The notes beneath the pieces are model-generated. The model worked only from the letters and a program-made list of their open reading frames with translations, did no database searches and was not told the DNA's origin. From an uncultured marine group I thaumarchaeote (GTDB lineage Archaea; Thermoproteota; Nitrososphaeria; Nitrososphaerales; Nitrosopumilaceae): a stretch of 49,108 nucleotides of DNA. The stretch lies in assembly GCA_902606965.1 (NCBI GenBank), contig CACLIK010000005.1:1-49108 (forward strand), read 5' to 3'. The position numbers and the translations under genes were made by a program. Positions 1 through 10,287 of this stretch are shown piece after piece; position 1 is the first letter of the stretch, and each line of letters starts with the position of its first letter.

Positions 1-194
1 AATAGTTCCTCTGGCGAAATTGTAAAATTTGTTTGTGATTTATCTATATTTTTTGTGAGAAAAACCTCTTTTACATTCCAAGCGTCATCAATTTTTTCTC
101 CAAATAACATAGCACAGGATTCATTGGGTTGCTGTTCTATAGCATGAGTAATCAGCTTATCTTTTTCTTTTTGTGTTAAAACTATACATTTCAA
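1..194 (-). CDS. JAMM/MPN+ (Mov34/PAD-1-like) metalloprotease family protein, N-terminal part only, runs off window start
   Basis: Manual translation from TTG at 194..192: MKCIVLTQKEKDKLITHAIEQQPNESCAMLFGEKIDDAWNVKEVFLTKNIDKSQTNFTISPEEL; matches the N-terminal JAMM pattern (LI.HA....P.E.C.MLFG...NI..S...F.ISPEE). The JAMM metal-binding motif itself lies outside the window. Confidence 0.7.
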   Translation of the reverse strand, partial: MKCIVLTQKEKDKLITHAIEQQPNESCAMLFGEKIDDAWNVKEVFLTKNIDKSQTNFTISPEEL

Positions 195-199
195 CTTGT

Positions 200-1006
200 T
201 TATTCAACAGGTTCTTCTATTACAATGCTTGCAACCATCCAAGGGTGTACTACACACATGTATTCATAAGAACCAATATCTAGTTCATTTGAATCAAGTA
301 GGAATCTTTCACCAGCATTAAGTATACTAGAATCAAAAGTTTCTCCAAAGTCAAGGGAACTAGTCACAGTATGCATTACTTCATCATCATTTGTCCATTC
401 AATTACAGAACCTTTTGATAATGTGCCAACATCAGGCTCATAATCTGGAGCTCCTTGTTCCGCAGATCCCGCTAAAATTGAGATGGCAAAAATTTCACCC
501 TCAGGAACCTCTTGAACAATCTCTTCAACGGCTTCTTCAACAACTTCTGGTAACAAATATCCAGTAGGGCCTAGTATACCAAAGCCGAAGAATACTGTAA
601 TACCCAAACCAATTGCAAATACGAAGATCAAACCAACAGGTTTGACATACTGTGGGATTTTCATCGCCATGTATGCTATAACGATACCCGGTACTGAAAC
701 CATGATTAGAAGACCTGCAACTGTTGGCAGCGTAGTACTTTCACTTCCTATGAATCCTCCAGCACCAAATGTCAAAATTATCGATATGGTAACCAAAACC
801 GTAGCTTTTGATCTGTTTGATGTTGACACTCCACCATCTAGGATTCCAGCAGCTAGGAAGATCAATCCTATGAAAAATAACAAACCTGAGAGGGCATGCA
901 TTCCATCAATGAATGTGTGTGCTAATCCTGCATAAGATAGAACTATACCACCCAAGCCAAGTGCAGTAAGCCCGCCACCGGGCATGACTAATTCCCAATT
1001 ACTCAT
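200..1006 (-). CDS. Membrane protein with C-terminal cupredoxin (plastocyanin-like, type 1 copper) domain
   Basis: Several hydrophobic TM segments, then GSVIEWTNDDEVMHTVTS...GSYEYMCVVHPWMVASIVIE with His/Cys/His/Met copper-ligand pattern. Confidence 0.85.
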   Translation of the reverse strand: MSNWELVMPGGGLTALGLGGIVLSYAGLAHTFIDGMHALSGLLFFIGLIFLAAGILDGGVSTSNRSKATVLVTISIILTFGAGGFIGSESTTLPTVAGLLIMVSVPGIVIAYMAMKIPQYVKPVGLIFVFAIGLGITVFFGFGILGPTGYLLPEVVEEAVEEIVQEVPEGEIFAISILAGSAEQGAPDYEPDVGTLSKGSVIEWTNDDEVMHTVTSSLDFGETFDSSILNAGERFLLDSNELDIGSYEYMCVVHPWMVASIVIEEPVE

Positions 1007-1101
1007 TTAAGCTTGATGAGAAACGCTAGATAATTAATCGTTTTGCACAGGAATTGATCGATTCGAATAAATTAAATCATATGTACTAATGCCAACAATA
1101 G

Positions 1102-1974
1102 TTGGGATTAAAAGAGATATTCGAGGTTTCAAAGCCCAGAATAATAATTCTACTTGTCATAACTGCTGTTACGTCTATGTACGCTGGAAGTAAATTTGTG
1201 GGCCCCGAGATAGACTATCTGGGAATTTTACATATTATAGTTGCTGGATCGCTTGCGTCTGCTGGCTCAAGTGCACTAAACCACTTTTATGATAAGGATA
1301 TAGATTTGAAAATGAAACGTACAAGCAATAGACCTATACCATCAGGAAGAAGTAAGGATACAACAATTCTAATTTATGGGCTTGGTGTTAGCGTAGCTTC
1401 CGTCATTTATGCAGCATTCACACTCAATTATGTAGCTACTTTCTTCATTGCCTTAGGAATTTTCTTTTATGTAATAATATACACAGTCTGGCTTAAACGT
1501 TTGAATTCTTCAAATATTGTCATCGGTGGGTTTGCAGGAAGTGCTGCATCCATGGCTGGATGGTCTGCTGCGACTGGGTCTATCGACATTCTTGGATTTT
1601 TAATAGGATTTCTTGTTTTTGTATGGACACCATCCCACTTTTGGTGCCTTGCAATGAAAATACGTGATGATTATGCAGAAGCAAACGTTCCAATGCTACC
1701 TGTATTGATTGGGATGGAAAGAACGTCAAAATACATTCTTGCAAATACGATTATACTTTTGCCATACTCATTGATGCTATATGCATTTGGTTTAGGTTTT
1801 GTTTACACCATAATTGCAGCTATCGCAGGTGGTCTTATGTTGGCATACCATTACAAGCTTACAAAGACACCAACATCAGATTTTGCATGGAAGGCATACA
1901 AAGTGACTGCACCTTATCTTACTATCATCTTTGTCGGAATTGCATTAGATGCAGCTTTCCATTTTAGATTTTAA
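1102..1974 (+). CDS. ctaB: Protoheme IX farnesyltransferase (UbiA family)
   Basis: SKPRIIILLVITAV, NHFYDKDIDLKMKRTSNRPIPSG (UbiA Asp-rich motif), WTPSHFWCLA; TTG start. Confidence 0.92.
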   Translation: MGLKEIFEVSKPRIIILLVITAVTSMYAGSKFVGPEIDYLGILHIIVAGSLASAGSSALNHFYDKDIDLKMKRTSNRPIPSGRSKDTTILIYGLGVSVASVIYAAFTLNYVATFFIALGIFFYVIIYTVWLKRLNSSNIVIGGFAGSAASMAGWSAATGSIDILGFLIGFLVFVWTPSHFWCLAMKIRDDYAEANVPMLPVLIGMERTSKYILANTIILLPYSLMLYAFGLGFVYTIIAAIAGGLMLAYHYKLTKTPTSDFAWKAYKVTAPYLTIIFVGIALDAAFHFRF

Positions 1975-2276
1975 TTAATTTCACTATTAGATTCAGGAAA
2001 ACTATTTTCATAGTCTTTTTCTAATGTTTTTTCATTCTGTAATTCAACATCATCCTCCTCCGCTTGATTGGAAACAATCTCTATCCTACGTGTGTCTTTA
2101 GTGAGCCAATTTACATTTATCAATCCCATTATTTCCATATCTAGTAATGTTTTATTGAAAAGATCATCTGATATCTGATAGCCATCTTTTGCTAGACTTT
2201 TAACAAGAGTCTTATCAGTGATAGAACCCTTTTCTTTGACTTTCTCCATCAGTATATTCTTATATTTTGTAGTCAA
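1971..2276 (-). CDS. Conserved hypothetical protein, winged-helix-like
   Basis: 101 aa ORF 2 nt downstream of CDC48; SITDKTLVKSLAKDGYQISDDLFNKTLLDMEIMGLINV resembles a wHTH. Confidence 0.65.
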   Translation of the reverse strand: MTTKYKNILMEKVKEKGSITDKTLVKSLAKDGYQISDDLFNKTLLDMEIMGLINVNWLTKDTRRIEIVSNQAEEDDVELQNEKTLEKDYENSFPESNSEIN

Positions 2277-2278
2277 TT

Positions 2279-4450
2279 TTACCGATAAAATGTGTTTCCT
2301 ACAGATTTTGGAATTATATTTGAAACTTCAGCCTTGATATCACTATACCATTTATCAATTTCTTTAGTCATTGACGGTCTAACTCTCTTTAACGCTATAG
2401 AAAAGTCATTACTGCCTATTTTTTGAGAATCTCTCTGCATCGCATTAACAGCTGCTTCCCTACATAATGAGGCCAAGTCAGCGCCAGTATAATTTTGTGT
2501 AGAAACTGCAATCTCATTCAAATTAACATCACTTTCAAGTGGCATGTTATCAGTTAATATCTTAATTATTTCTAATCTACTTTTTTCATCTGGGGGTTGA
2601 ACAAACAAAACAATGTCAAGTCTTTCATTACGTAGCATTGAATTGTCAATTAAATCAGGTCTGTTTGTTATTCCAACTATTATTATGTTTGATGCACCAC
2701 TATCTTCCATTTCAGTCAACATCTGGCTCAATATTGTTTCCCCACGATTCTGTTCATCTTTCATTTTAGATTTTGCAAGTGAATCAAGCTCATCAAAAAT
2801 AACAACACATGGAGCTGATGCTTTTGCTTTTCGAAAAATTTCTCTGATTGCTTTTTCTGATTCTCCAACCCATTTTGATAGTATTTCTGGGCCCCTAACC
2901 AAAATCATATTTGCACCACATTCAGCTGCTAATGCCCTAGCAAGTAGTGTCTTTCCACAACCTGGTGGTCCATATAGTAATACACCCTTTGGTGGTTTTA
3001 CACCCATTTTTCTAAATTTATCAGGTGTATTGATTGCTGCAATCATATTATCTTCCAGTATTTTCTTCTCATCGTTCAATCCACCGACATTATCCCACCA
3101 AACTTTTGCTCGTTCAACGTAAAATTCTCGCATGGCTGTTGGAATGACTTCTAATGTTGCATCGTAAAAGTCGCGCAGCTTTATTTCCATCGATTCCAAT
3201 ATCTTTGCTGGTATACGTTCATTCTCAAGATCAATTTCTGGCAGATAGCGTCGTATCGCCTTAATTGCACTTTCTCTGCACAGTGATTTGATATCTGCGC
3301 CGGTATATCCATGAAGATCGTTTGCAAAGCTTTTCAAATCAATATCTGCCGCAAGAGGCATTCCACGTGTATGTATTTGTAAAATTTCTAATCGCCCATC
3401 TGCATTAGGAACAGATATTTCCATTTCTCTGTCGAATCTTCCAGGTCTTCGTAGTGCTGGATCAACACTGTCAGGACGGTTTGATGCACCAAGTACAATT
3501 ACATTACCTCTATCAGTAAGTCCATCCATCAATGCTAAAAGCTGTGCCACAACACGTTTCTCAACATCACCATAAACCTCTTCGCGTTTAGGTGCAATTG
3601 CATCAATCTCATCGATAAATATGATACTAGGTGAGTTATCTTTTGCTTCCTTGAATATATCTCGAAGTTTAGCTTCTGTTTCTCCATAGTATTTGTTCAT
3701 AATTTCCGGTCCATTAATTAGATACATGTTAGCATCTGATTCACTTGCAATAACCCTAGCAAGTAATGTCTTTCCACAACCAGGTGGTCCATAAAGCAAT
3801 ACACCACTATGAGGTTCAACTCCAAGCCTACTGAATAGTTCCGGATGTCTTAATGGCAGTTCAACTATTTCTCGCATAGCCTTAACTGTGTCTCCAAGTC
3901 CACCTATCTCTTCATATGTAATACGGGTTCTTTTGTCGGTTGATGCTTCAGAAAGTATTTTTAAAACAGTAGAACGTTCAATTTTAACAATACCTTTTGG
4001 CATAGACTTGCTAATCTTAAATTCCATTGAATTGCCAAGAATCATTACTGATATTTCGTCACCTATGGTTAGTGGGAGTCCTTTCAACCTATTTTTAACA
4101 AAATCAGTAAATTCTTTATCTATAGTAACAACATCATTTACCGGCATAAGTTTAACAGTCTTTGCAGTTTTTACCTTAACTTTTTTCACATAAACTACAT
4201 CACCAATTGCGGCACCAATGTTTTTCCTAGTCTGTCCATCTAGCCGAATAGAATCAGGATTTTTTTCATCTTCGTCAGATGGCCATACAATTGCACAGCT
4301 CATTTTAGTTCCCTTTATTTCAATAATATCTCCCGGTGCAACATGTAGGTAATCCATAGCATTGTGACCAATTCTAGCACGTCTTTTTCCAACATCCCTT
4401 TGCTTGGATTCATCCACTCTCATTTGCAGTAGAATTTTTTCATCAGCCAA
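2279..4450 (-). CDS. CDC48/p97/VCP-like AAA+ ATPase
   Basis: N-domain plus two AAA modules, each with GPPGCGKT Walker A and downstream Walker B; C-terminus ...GNTFYR. Confidence 0.97.
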   Translation of the reverse strand: MADEKILLQMRVDESKQRDVGKRRARIGHNAMDYLHVAPGDIIEIKGTKMSCAIVWPSDEDEKNPDSIRLDGQTRKNIGAAIGDVVYVKKVKVKTAKTVKLMPVNDVVTIDKEFTDFVKNRLKGLPLTIGDEISVMILGNSMEFKISKSMPKGIVKIERSTVLKILSEASTDKRTRITYEEIGGLGDTVKAMREIVELPLRHPELFSRLGVEPHSGVLLYGPPGCGKTLLARVIASESDANMYLINGPEIMNKYYGETEAKLRDIFKEAKDNSPSIIFIDEIDAIAPKREEVYGDVEKRVVAQLLALMDGLTDRGNVIVLGASNRPDSVDPALRRPGRFDREMEISVPNADGRLEILQIHTRGMPLAADIDLKSFANDLHGYTGADIKSLCRESAIKAIRRYLPEIDLENERIPAKILESMEIKLRDFYDATLEVIPTAMREFYVERAKVWWDNVGGLNDEKKILEDNMIAAINTPDKFRKMGVKPPKGVLLYGPPGCGKTLLARALAAECGANMILVRGPEILSKWVGESEKAIREIFRKAKASAPCVVIFDELDSLAKSKMKDEQNRGETILSQMLTEMEDSGASNIIIVGITNRPDLIDNSMLRNERLDIVLFVQPPDEKSRLEIIKILTDNMPLESDVNLNEIAVSTQNYTGADLASLCREAAVNAMQRDSQKIGSNDFSIALKRVRPSMTKEIDKWYSDIKAEVSNIIPKSVGNTFYR

Positions 4451-4458
4451 AAAATCAC

Positions 4459-4740
4459 CTATTTCATATCAACTGACATCCTACTCATGTTTAGAACCTC
4501 AAATTCGCTAACCCCTTCTATAGACCTGACTGCGTTTTCTAGCGAATCCATTTGACCTTCCTTATCATCCAAGATAAATTCAGCCTTGATAAAATGTAAA
4601 CCAAAAGCTAGTGGTTCTAGTTGATGATTTCTTATCTGAATACCATCTTTAAGTGAGCCTTTAATTTCCTCAACTAATTTGTTTAAATCGATCTCTGTTC
4701 CAGTCGGGAGAATTTTTGTAATAAGTAATAACTGTGCCAA
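4459..4740 (-). CDS. Archaeal translation elongation factor 1-beta (aEF-1B)
   Basis: 93 aa, [14 protein letters not shown]...[42 protein letters not shown]. Confidence 0.93.
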   Translation of the reverse strand: MAQLLLITKILPTGTEIDLNKLVEEIKGSLKDGIQIRNHQLEPLAFGLHFIKAEFILDDKEGQMDSLENAVRSIEGVSEFEVLNMSRMSVDMK

Positions 4741-4743
4741 TTT

Positions 4744-4926
4744 TTAAGGACCTTGAAAATTACAAGACGAACAAGTATAACTTCTTACAGATATTCTACA
4801 ACTTTCGCATCGCCAGAAAAGATCACCGTTATCACAGTTTGGACACTTAAATTTCACACATTTATCATTAGGCATAATATGTCTGTGACAACAACTACAT
4901 ATCGGTAATTCAAGATTTGTTGACAT
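4744..4926 (-). CDS. Small archaeal zinc-ribbon protein (HVO_2753-like)
   Basis: CSCC...CPNC...WRCESC...YTCSSC; adjacent to EF-1beta, as in other archaea; ATG at 4926 preferred over the longer ORF-track start at 4953. Confidence 0.85.
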   Translation of the reverse strand: MSTNLELPICSCCHRHIMPNDKCVKFKCPNCDNGDLFWRCESCRISVRSYTCSSCNFQGP

Positions 4927-4964
4927 ACACAAGTCGCTGCCTAATAACGGCATTTATACCTTGC

Positions 4965-6125
4965 TTACCTAGTGGACGAATAATTTAGTATGCGTTTTAT
5001 TTCTGCACTCATTATATTTTGAGCTGCATTTAGAGATTTTCGCATACCAAGTAATTTTACAATAGCTGTTGTATGAAAATCAAAATCATCTTTGTTGGAG
5101 ATTTCATCAGTGATCTCTGGCGTAATAGTATTAAAGATCGTGTCGATTGTTTTGTTGTCAACTCTTTCAAGAATTTTTCTGGCGAGACGTTGTTTTTCAA
5201 ATTCTTTACCAAACTTGTCATGCCAATTTTTTTGATATTGCTTAAGATGTATCTGATCGTCAGATTCTAGATATTTTGATATCGCGGTACCTGCAAAAAT
5301 TCCACCCATTCCACAAGAATAAATTCCTCCTGCTGTAGTTGGTTTTGATTGCCCCGCAGCGTCACCAGCTATCACTGTATTTTCAACAACAAAATTTTTG
5401 ATTGGTCCTTTGATCCATATTGGAGCAAAAATTTTTCTTATAGTAGAATGATTACCTTTACTCTTCAGAAACTGTTCCATTAGATTCGATACATTGATCT
5501 TTCTACCGGCGACGCCAACTTTACCAGCACCATTACCAGATGGGATTATCCATGCAAAAAAGCCAGGGTATTTTATATTATCAAAATATACCTCAACTTT
5601 ACCATCCTCTATCCAATCCGCATAAACTTCATACTGAGCAGAAAGTAAAACTCCATCTCTCTCATTATTTGTCAAAGCACCAACTCCCCTACAATCTACT
5701 AGAATTTTACAGCCAATCTCACCATCAGTTGTTTTAACTCCAAGTTTTGTTTTTTCTTTGAAACCGGTTTTCACTCTAATCTTAGCACCAGCTTGTTTTG
5801 CTTGTCGGGCTACCTGTTTGTCAAGTTCCCTCCTATTAACCACAATAACTTTCTGCTTTTTTGAATTGATTCCTATATGCTTTCCACCAGGCGCATAAAT
5901 TAGAGCTGAATTAATTGTTGAATCGAATGTTTTCTGTGTCGGTTCTATTCCTAATTCATCTAATGCTGATTTACTGACCAAACCCCCACAATGATCAGGG
6001 GTTCCAATCTCAAACCCCTCCTCTAAAACTAAAACAGAATGGCCTTTTTTTGCTATTTCTCTCGCAGACATTAATCCAGAAATGCTACCGCCTGCGACTA
6101 CCACATCATATTCTTCCATAGACAC
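4965..6125 (-). CDS. Geranylgeranyl reductase family FAD-dependent oxidoreductase (archaeal lipid saturation)
   Basis: VVVAGGSISGLMSAREIAKKGHSVLVLEE Rossmann; CGGLVS; GDAAGQSKPTTAGGIYSCGMGG; start may be GTG 6125 or ATG 6119. Confidence 0.87.
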   Translation of the reverse strand: MSMEEYDVVVAGGSISGLMSAREIAKKGHSVLVLEEGFEIGTPDHCGGLVSKSALDELGIEPTQKTFDSTINSALIYAPGGKHIGINSKKQKVIVVNRRELDKQVARQAKQAGAKIRVKTGFKEKTKLGVKTTDGEIGCKILVDCRGVGALTNNERDGVLLSAQYEVYADWIEDGKVEVYFDNIKYPGFFAWIIPSGNGAGKVGVAGRKINVSNLMEQFLKSKGNHSTIRKIFAPIWIKGPIKNFVVENTVIAGDAAGQSKPTTAGGIYSCGMGGIFAGTAISKYLESDDQIHLKQYQKNWHDKFGKEFEKQRLARKILERVDNKTIDTIFNTITPEITDEISNKDDFDFHTTAIVKLLGMRKSLNAAQNIMSAEIKRILNYSSTR

Positions 6126-6194
6126 TCAAAATATCTATTAATACAATTATGTTTCGAATAAATCGCAAAGTTTTTCATAACACGTGCTTCTTGC

Positions 6195-6551
6195 ATGTGT
6201 ATGGCAATAAAGCAGGTAATTGTAGTAAGAACTGATCTTGATATGGGAAAAGGAAAGATTGCAGCCCAAGTTGGTCATGCATGTGTGTTGGGCGCTGAAC
6301 ATGTTAAGAAATCTAATCCTGAATGGTTCTCAGAATGGTGGACCGGACAAGAAAAAGTTGTGCTAAAAGTTACAAATCTGAAGGAACTAGAGCAAGTAAA
6401 GCAGGTCGCAATTGAACTTGGTATTCCATGGTCTGAAGTAACAGATGCTGGTCACACACAGATTGCTCCTGGAACAATAACTTGCTTATCTATTGGTCCT
6501 GCACCTGAAGAAAATATTGATAAAATTACCGGTGACTTGAAACTTTTATAA
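6195..6551 (+). CDS. pth2: Peptidyl-tRNA hydrolase, archaeal/eukaryotic type
   Basis: KQVIVVRTDLDMGKGKIAAQVGHACVLG...DAGHTQIAPGTITCLSIGPAPEENIDKITGDLKLL. Confidence 0.95.
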   Translation: MCMAIKQVIVVRTDLDMGKGKIAAQVGHACVLGAEHVKKSNPEWFSEWWTGQEKVVLKVTNLKELEQVKQVAIELGIPWSEVTDAGHTQIAPGTITCLSIGPAPEENIDKITGDLKLL

Positions 6552-6605
6552 TTTTTTATTATTAATTTCCAATCAGATATAATATAGATATATTCGGTTC
6601 TTATT

Positions 6606-8294
6606 ATGAAAACAAGAAAAAAAGGAATTCTTTTCTTTGCGGTTGTTGCGGGAATTATGTTAACTTCTGCAGTTACACTAGCGGTAAACCCTGCACAATG
6701 GATTGATAATCCTGATCTTGAAGACGATATCAAGATTCCAACTGCCAAAGAATTGGATGAATTTGATCTTGATGCTCTTGGTTTAGATCTAGGTTATAAT
6801 CCTGTTGAAAAATCACAATTTTGTTCCACGAATGATCAACCGTTATCGAATCAATATGTAAAAGAATACAAAATACCTACTGAATGTACACAACCACTTG
6901 CAATTACCGTAGATCATAATGGTCAGGTATGGTTTGCAGAAACAAATACTGGTGACCTTGCAAAATTTGATCCACTAACGGAGACTTTCACTGAATATAA
7001 TAACACAACATGGGAAGAAGTAGAAAAAATATTCATTGTTAGTGCACTTGAAAACGATGCGCAGCCAACAAAATTACGTTCTATGATCTGGGGAATTGAC
7101 TATTTTCCTGATGGTAGCGTATGGTTCACTGATGAAACAACAGACGCAATCTGGAAATTCTCTATAGATGAAGAAACATATGACAGAATTTCTTACTCAC
7201 AAATTGATGAAAATAAATCTTCACTTCCACAAAAATTAGTTATCGATGGCTCAAAAATTATAATTAATGATTTTTCTGGAGGAAGACTTTCATTTTTGGA
7301 TTATGCTCAGGATAGGGATGGATTACGTCACTATTCAATTCCATCTGTTGTACCTGACGCTGTTACTAGTGATTTTGCAATTGATTCAGAGAAGAATGTT
7401 TGGTATACAAATTGGGTTCCAAGTGGGCAAGGCATTCTAGTGAAGTTTGATTATCCTGGATATGAGTTTCAATCAACACAAGGTGAAGTAACTCAGGGTT
7501 TACTTTTACAGGATTTTGTTGAATGGTATAACTTTCCATCAGGACTTACTACACCAAATGGCGTTACAATTGGACCAGATCAAAAGATTTGGATTGCTGA
7601 TACATCAAGTAATTATTTTTTCAGCTTTGATCCCAATACTGAGGAATTTATAAAATACACAACATCTATTCCAACGATTGATTCTTACGGTAATGCATCT
7701 GGTGTAATAAAAAATCCAGTATCAAGACCATATTGGATTGAGCATTATGATGGTAACCTAATTATGAATGAACAAACTGCAAATCGAATTGGTTTGTTTA
7801 CTCCATCCACTCAGACTTTAACAGAATACACAATTCCTTCAAGAAATCCGAATTGGGCTGACTGTGAGGGAATTGATTATTGTGGAGTTGCGCAAGTCTT
7901 TGATTTTGCGGTTTATGATAAAAAAATTTGGTTTACTGAGTGGGTTGAAAATAATATTGGTGTTATAGATACATCGATTTCACCTCCATTTTCTGTTGAT
8001 ATTGATAAAAAACAAATTACTTTGGCGAAAGGACAAACTGAGCATGTCACACTTGAAGTATCAAAAACCACATTCTCGGGCTCACTTGATGTTAATGTAA
8101 ACTCTTCCTCAACATCAACATTTTCAGATATAGTCATAACACATGAGAATAGTTTTTCACTTTCTGACAAGACAACCATTACAGTAGAAATCATGGCAAG
8201 TGAGCATGCATTATCAGGTACACATAAAGTTCTTCTTGGTGCATACACTGATGACATTGCAGTTTCTAAGTTTATTACCGTGACAATAGTGTGA
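6606..8294 (+). CDS. Secreted virginiamycin B lyase-like / streptogramin-lyase-type beta-propeller protein
   Basis: N-terminal signal/TM segment; repeated blade motifs (GQVWFAETNTGDLAKFDP; GSVWFTDETTDAIWKF; KIWFTEWVENNIGVID). Confidence 0.8.
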   Translation: MKTRKKGILFFAVVAGIMLTSAVTLAVNPAQWIDNPDLEDDIKIPTAKELDEFDLDALGLDLGYNPVEKSQFCSTNDQPLSNQYVKEYKIPTECTQPLAITVDHNGQVWFAETNTGDLAKFDPLTETFTEYNNTTWEEVEKIFIVSALENDAQPTKLRSMIWGIDYFPDGSVWFTDETTDAIWKFSIDEETYDRISYSQIDENKSSLPQKLVIDGSKIIINDFSGGRLSFLDYAQDRDGLRHYSIPSVVPDAVTSDFAIDSEKNVWYTNWVPSGQGILVKFDYPGYEFQSTQGEVTQGLLLQDFVEWYNFPSGLTTPNGVTIGPDQKIWIADTSSNYFFSFDPNTEEFIKYTTSIPTIDSYGNASGVIKNPVSRPYWIEHYDGNLIMNEQTANRIGLFTPSTQTLTEYTIPSRNPNWADCEGIDYCGVAQVFDFAVYDKKIWFTEWVENNIGVIDTSISPPFSVDIDKKQITLAKGQTEHVTLEVSKTTFSGSLDVNVNSSSTSTFSDIVITHENSFSLSDKTTITVEIMASEHALSGTHKVLLGAYTDDIAVSKFITVTIV

Positions 8295-9487
8295 TTCCAA
8301 AAATTGATTCCGATATTGGCATACTAGCATATACAACCGATTTTCTTGGTTGTGGGGGAATAATACGAAAACAAAAGGAAGACTTCAATGTTTCAGAATT
8401 AATAACAGACAAATCTCATTCTAGAATTTGTTCGGAATCTGGTTTTGCTGTATACAAATTACAAAAAAATGGAATTGATACTACTCACGCATTAGATCAA
8501 ATTTTTAGAAGGCATGGAATCAGATTAAAATCTCTTGGCCTCAAGGATGCCTCTGCGATAACAGAACAATTTGTATTTACAACACATAAAACTAACAAGC
8601 ACATTGAGATTAATGAACAAAAATATAATTTAAAAAAAGTTGGATTTACAGACAAGATACTATCAAAAAGGGAAATGATTGGAAATCATTTTCAAATAAA
8701 AATTGACGGTGCGTCAAAAAAATTATCCGAATTTCGTGAATTTGATAAAATTTTGAATTTTTATGGTTATCAAAGATTTGGTTCACGGAGGCCTGTAACT
8801 CATCTGATCGGAAGATCTATTATACAAAAAGATTTTGCTGGCGCAATAGATCTTTTACTATCTTTTACTTCTGAATACGACAATGCTGAAAATACCAAGC
8901 TAAGGAAGACAATGTCTGACGTCTCAAAATATCCTGACGTTCTAAAAATAATACCAAAGAATATGGATCTTGAAAGAATTGCGTTGAAAGAGATGATAGA
9001 ACACAATGATCCCATTAAAGCTATACGTGCATTACCATTATCGATTAGACGTTTTTTTGTTCAGTCATATCAATCATATATTTTCAATCATACATTGAGC
9101 AGAGCTTTAGATGCTGGCGAGGAATTATTTTGTCCACAGTCTGATGACATATGTTACAGTAAAAATGGTGAATTAGGAAAATTTGAAAATGACCCTTTAC
9201 AAAGACTGGCTGTTCCTTTTGTTGGCTATTCATATTACAAGAAGACACGTTTTCATTACTACATTGAGAAAATTTTAGATGATGAAGAAATAACACACAA
9301 GGATTTTTTTTCTAAAGAAATACAGGAAATTAGCAATGAAGGTGGATTTAGAAACTCTTCCATAAAATGCGATAATTATAATGTAAATGATAACACTGTA
9401 TCATTTTCGCTTTCTAGGGGTTCATTCGCAACAATAGTACTACGTGAAATAATGAAGCCTGAAAACCCCCTAATCTCTGGATTTTAG
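8291..9487 (+). CDS. truD: tRNA pseudouridine synthase TruD
   Basis: GGIIRKQKEDFNVSEL, KNGIDTTHALDQI, GLKDASAITEQFV, YGYQRFGSRRPVTHLIGR; GTG start overlapping upstream stop (GTGA). Confidence 0.95.
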   Translation: MIPKIDSDIGILAYTTDFLGCGGIIRKQKEDFNVSELITDKSHSRICSESGFAVYKLQKNGIDTTHALDQIFRRHGIRLKSLGLKDASAITEQFVFTTHKTNKHIEINEQKYNLKKVGFTDKILSKREMIGNHFQIKIDGASKKLSEFREFDKILNFYGYQRFGSRRPVTHLIGRSIIQKDFAGAIDLLLSFTSEYDNAENTKLRKTMSDVSKYPDVLKIIPKNMDLERIALKEMIEHNDPIKAIRALPLSIRRFFVQSYQSYIFNHTLSRALDAGEELFCPQSDDICYSKNGELGKFENDPLQRLAVPFVGYSYYKKTRFHYYIEKILDDEEITHKDFFSKEIQEISNEGGFRNSSIKCDNYNVNDNTVSFSLSRGSFATIVLREIMKPENPLISGF

Positions 9488-9589
9488 GCATATTTCTTAG
9501 GGCAGCATATGTGTAGGTAAACAGAATTGATCAATTGACTAAATGATTTTTTTACTTCTCGTTTAATCCATATTTTTTGAGGATTTCAC

Positions 9590-10285
9590 ATGTCAAATTG
9601 GTTAGCATCGGATGAATCCGAGTCGATACTTACCAAGTATTCCACCTTTATCATTTTCTCTATAGCTGCTATATCTGCTCTAACTCTGTTTGTTGTATTT
9701 CAGCCAATGATTGAAAGCATTACAACTGAAACTCCTACAATAGTGTACATCATGTTTGCACCAACATTTATTGTTGGATTTCTTTACGGATTGAAGATCA
9801 CTGAACGTGTGATGAAACCTTCCGAGTCAAGAAGCCCTCTTAAACGTGGAATTGTAAAGATGTTTTTGTTCTTCTTTGTTATAGGTGGATTGTTTAGTTC
9901 GGTAAATTTTGCATTACATGGAGGCAGTATGATGCCTAGTGGTTCTATATTTGATGTAGGAATAATTGAATGGATAACAGAACTGATCAAATACAATGGT
10001 GGCGTGACCTTCATGATTGTATCTAGCATAGTTTTGATGGCTGCAGCAACTCGAAAAATTGTAGGATTAGGAAGTGGCTACTTAGGTAAAATTATTTCAT
10101 TTGTTGGAACATTTGTTTTCTTTTCAATGATTTCAGTGAGTTTAACACAAGCTGATCCAACTCATTCACAGGTATTTCTCTACACATTTTTCTATGCAGG
10201 TATAATCTCTGGTGCACTGTATGAGATGAATAAATTAACTACAAAGCAAAACATGTGGGACGATTACTCAAACGGTTATCTATAA
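9590..10285 (+). CDS. Conserved multi-pass membrane protein, unknown function
   Basis: 231 aa with several hydrophobic segments; no recognisable motif. Confidence 0.75.
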   Translation: MSNWLASDESESILTKYSTFIIFSIAAISALTLFVVFQPMIESITTETPTIVYIMFAPTFIVGFLYGLKITERVMKPSESRSPLKRGIVKMFLFFFVIGGLFSSVNFALHGGSMMPSGSIFDVGIIEWITELIKYNGGVTFMIVSSIVLMAAATRKIVGLGSGYLGKIISFVGTFVFFSMISVSLTQADPTHSQVFLYTFFYAGIISGALYEMNKLTTKQNMWDDYSNGYL

Positions 10286-10287
10286 TT

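Noticed and set aside
2613-3122. 169-aa plus-strand ORF antisense to CDC48
   Set aside because: Antisense of a strongly conserved AAA ATPase; no independent motif.
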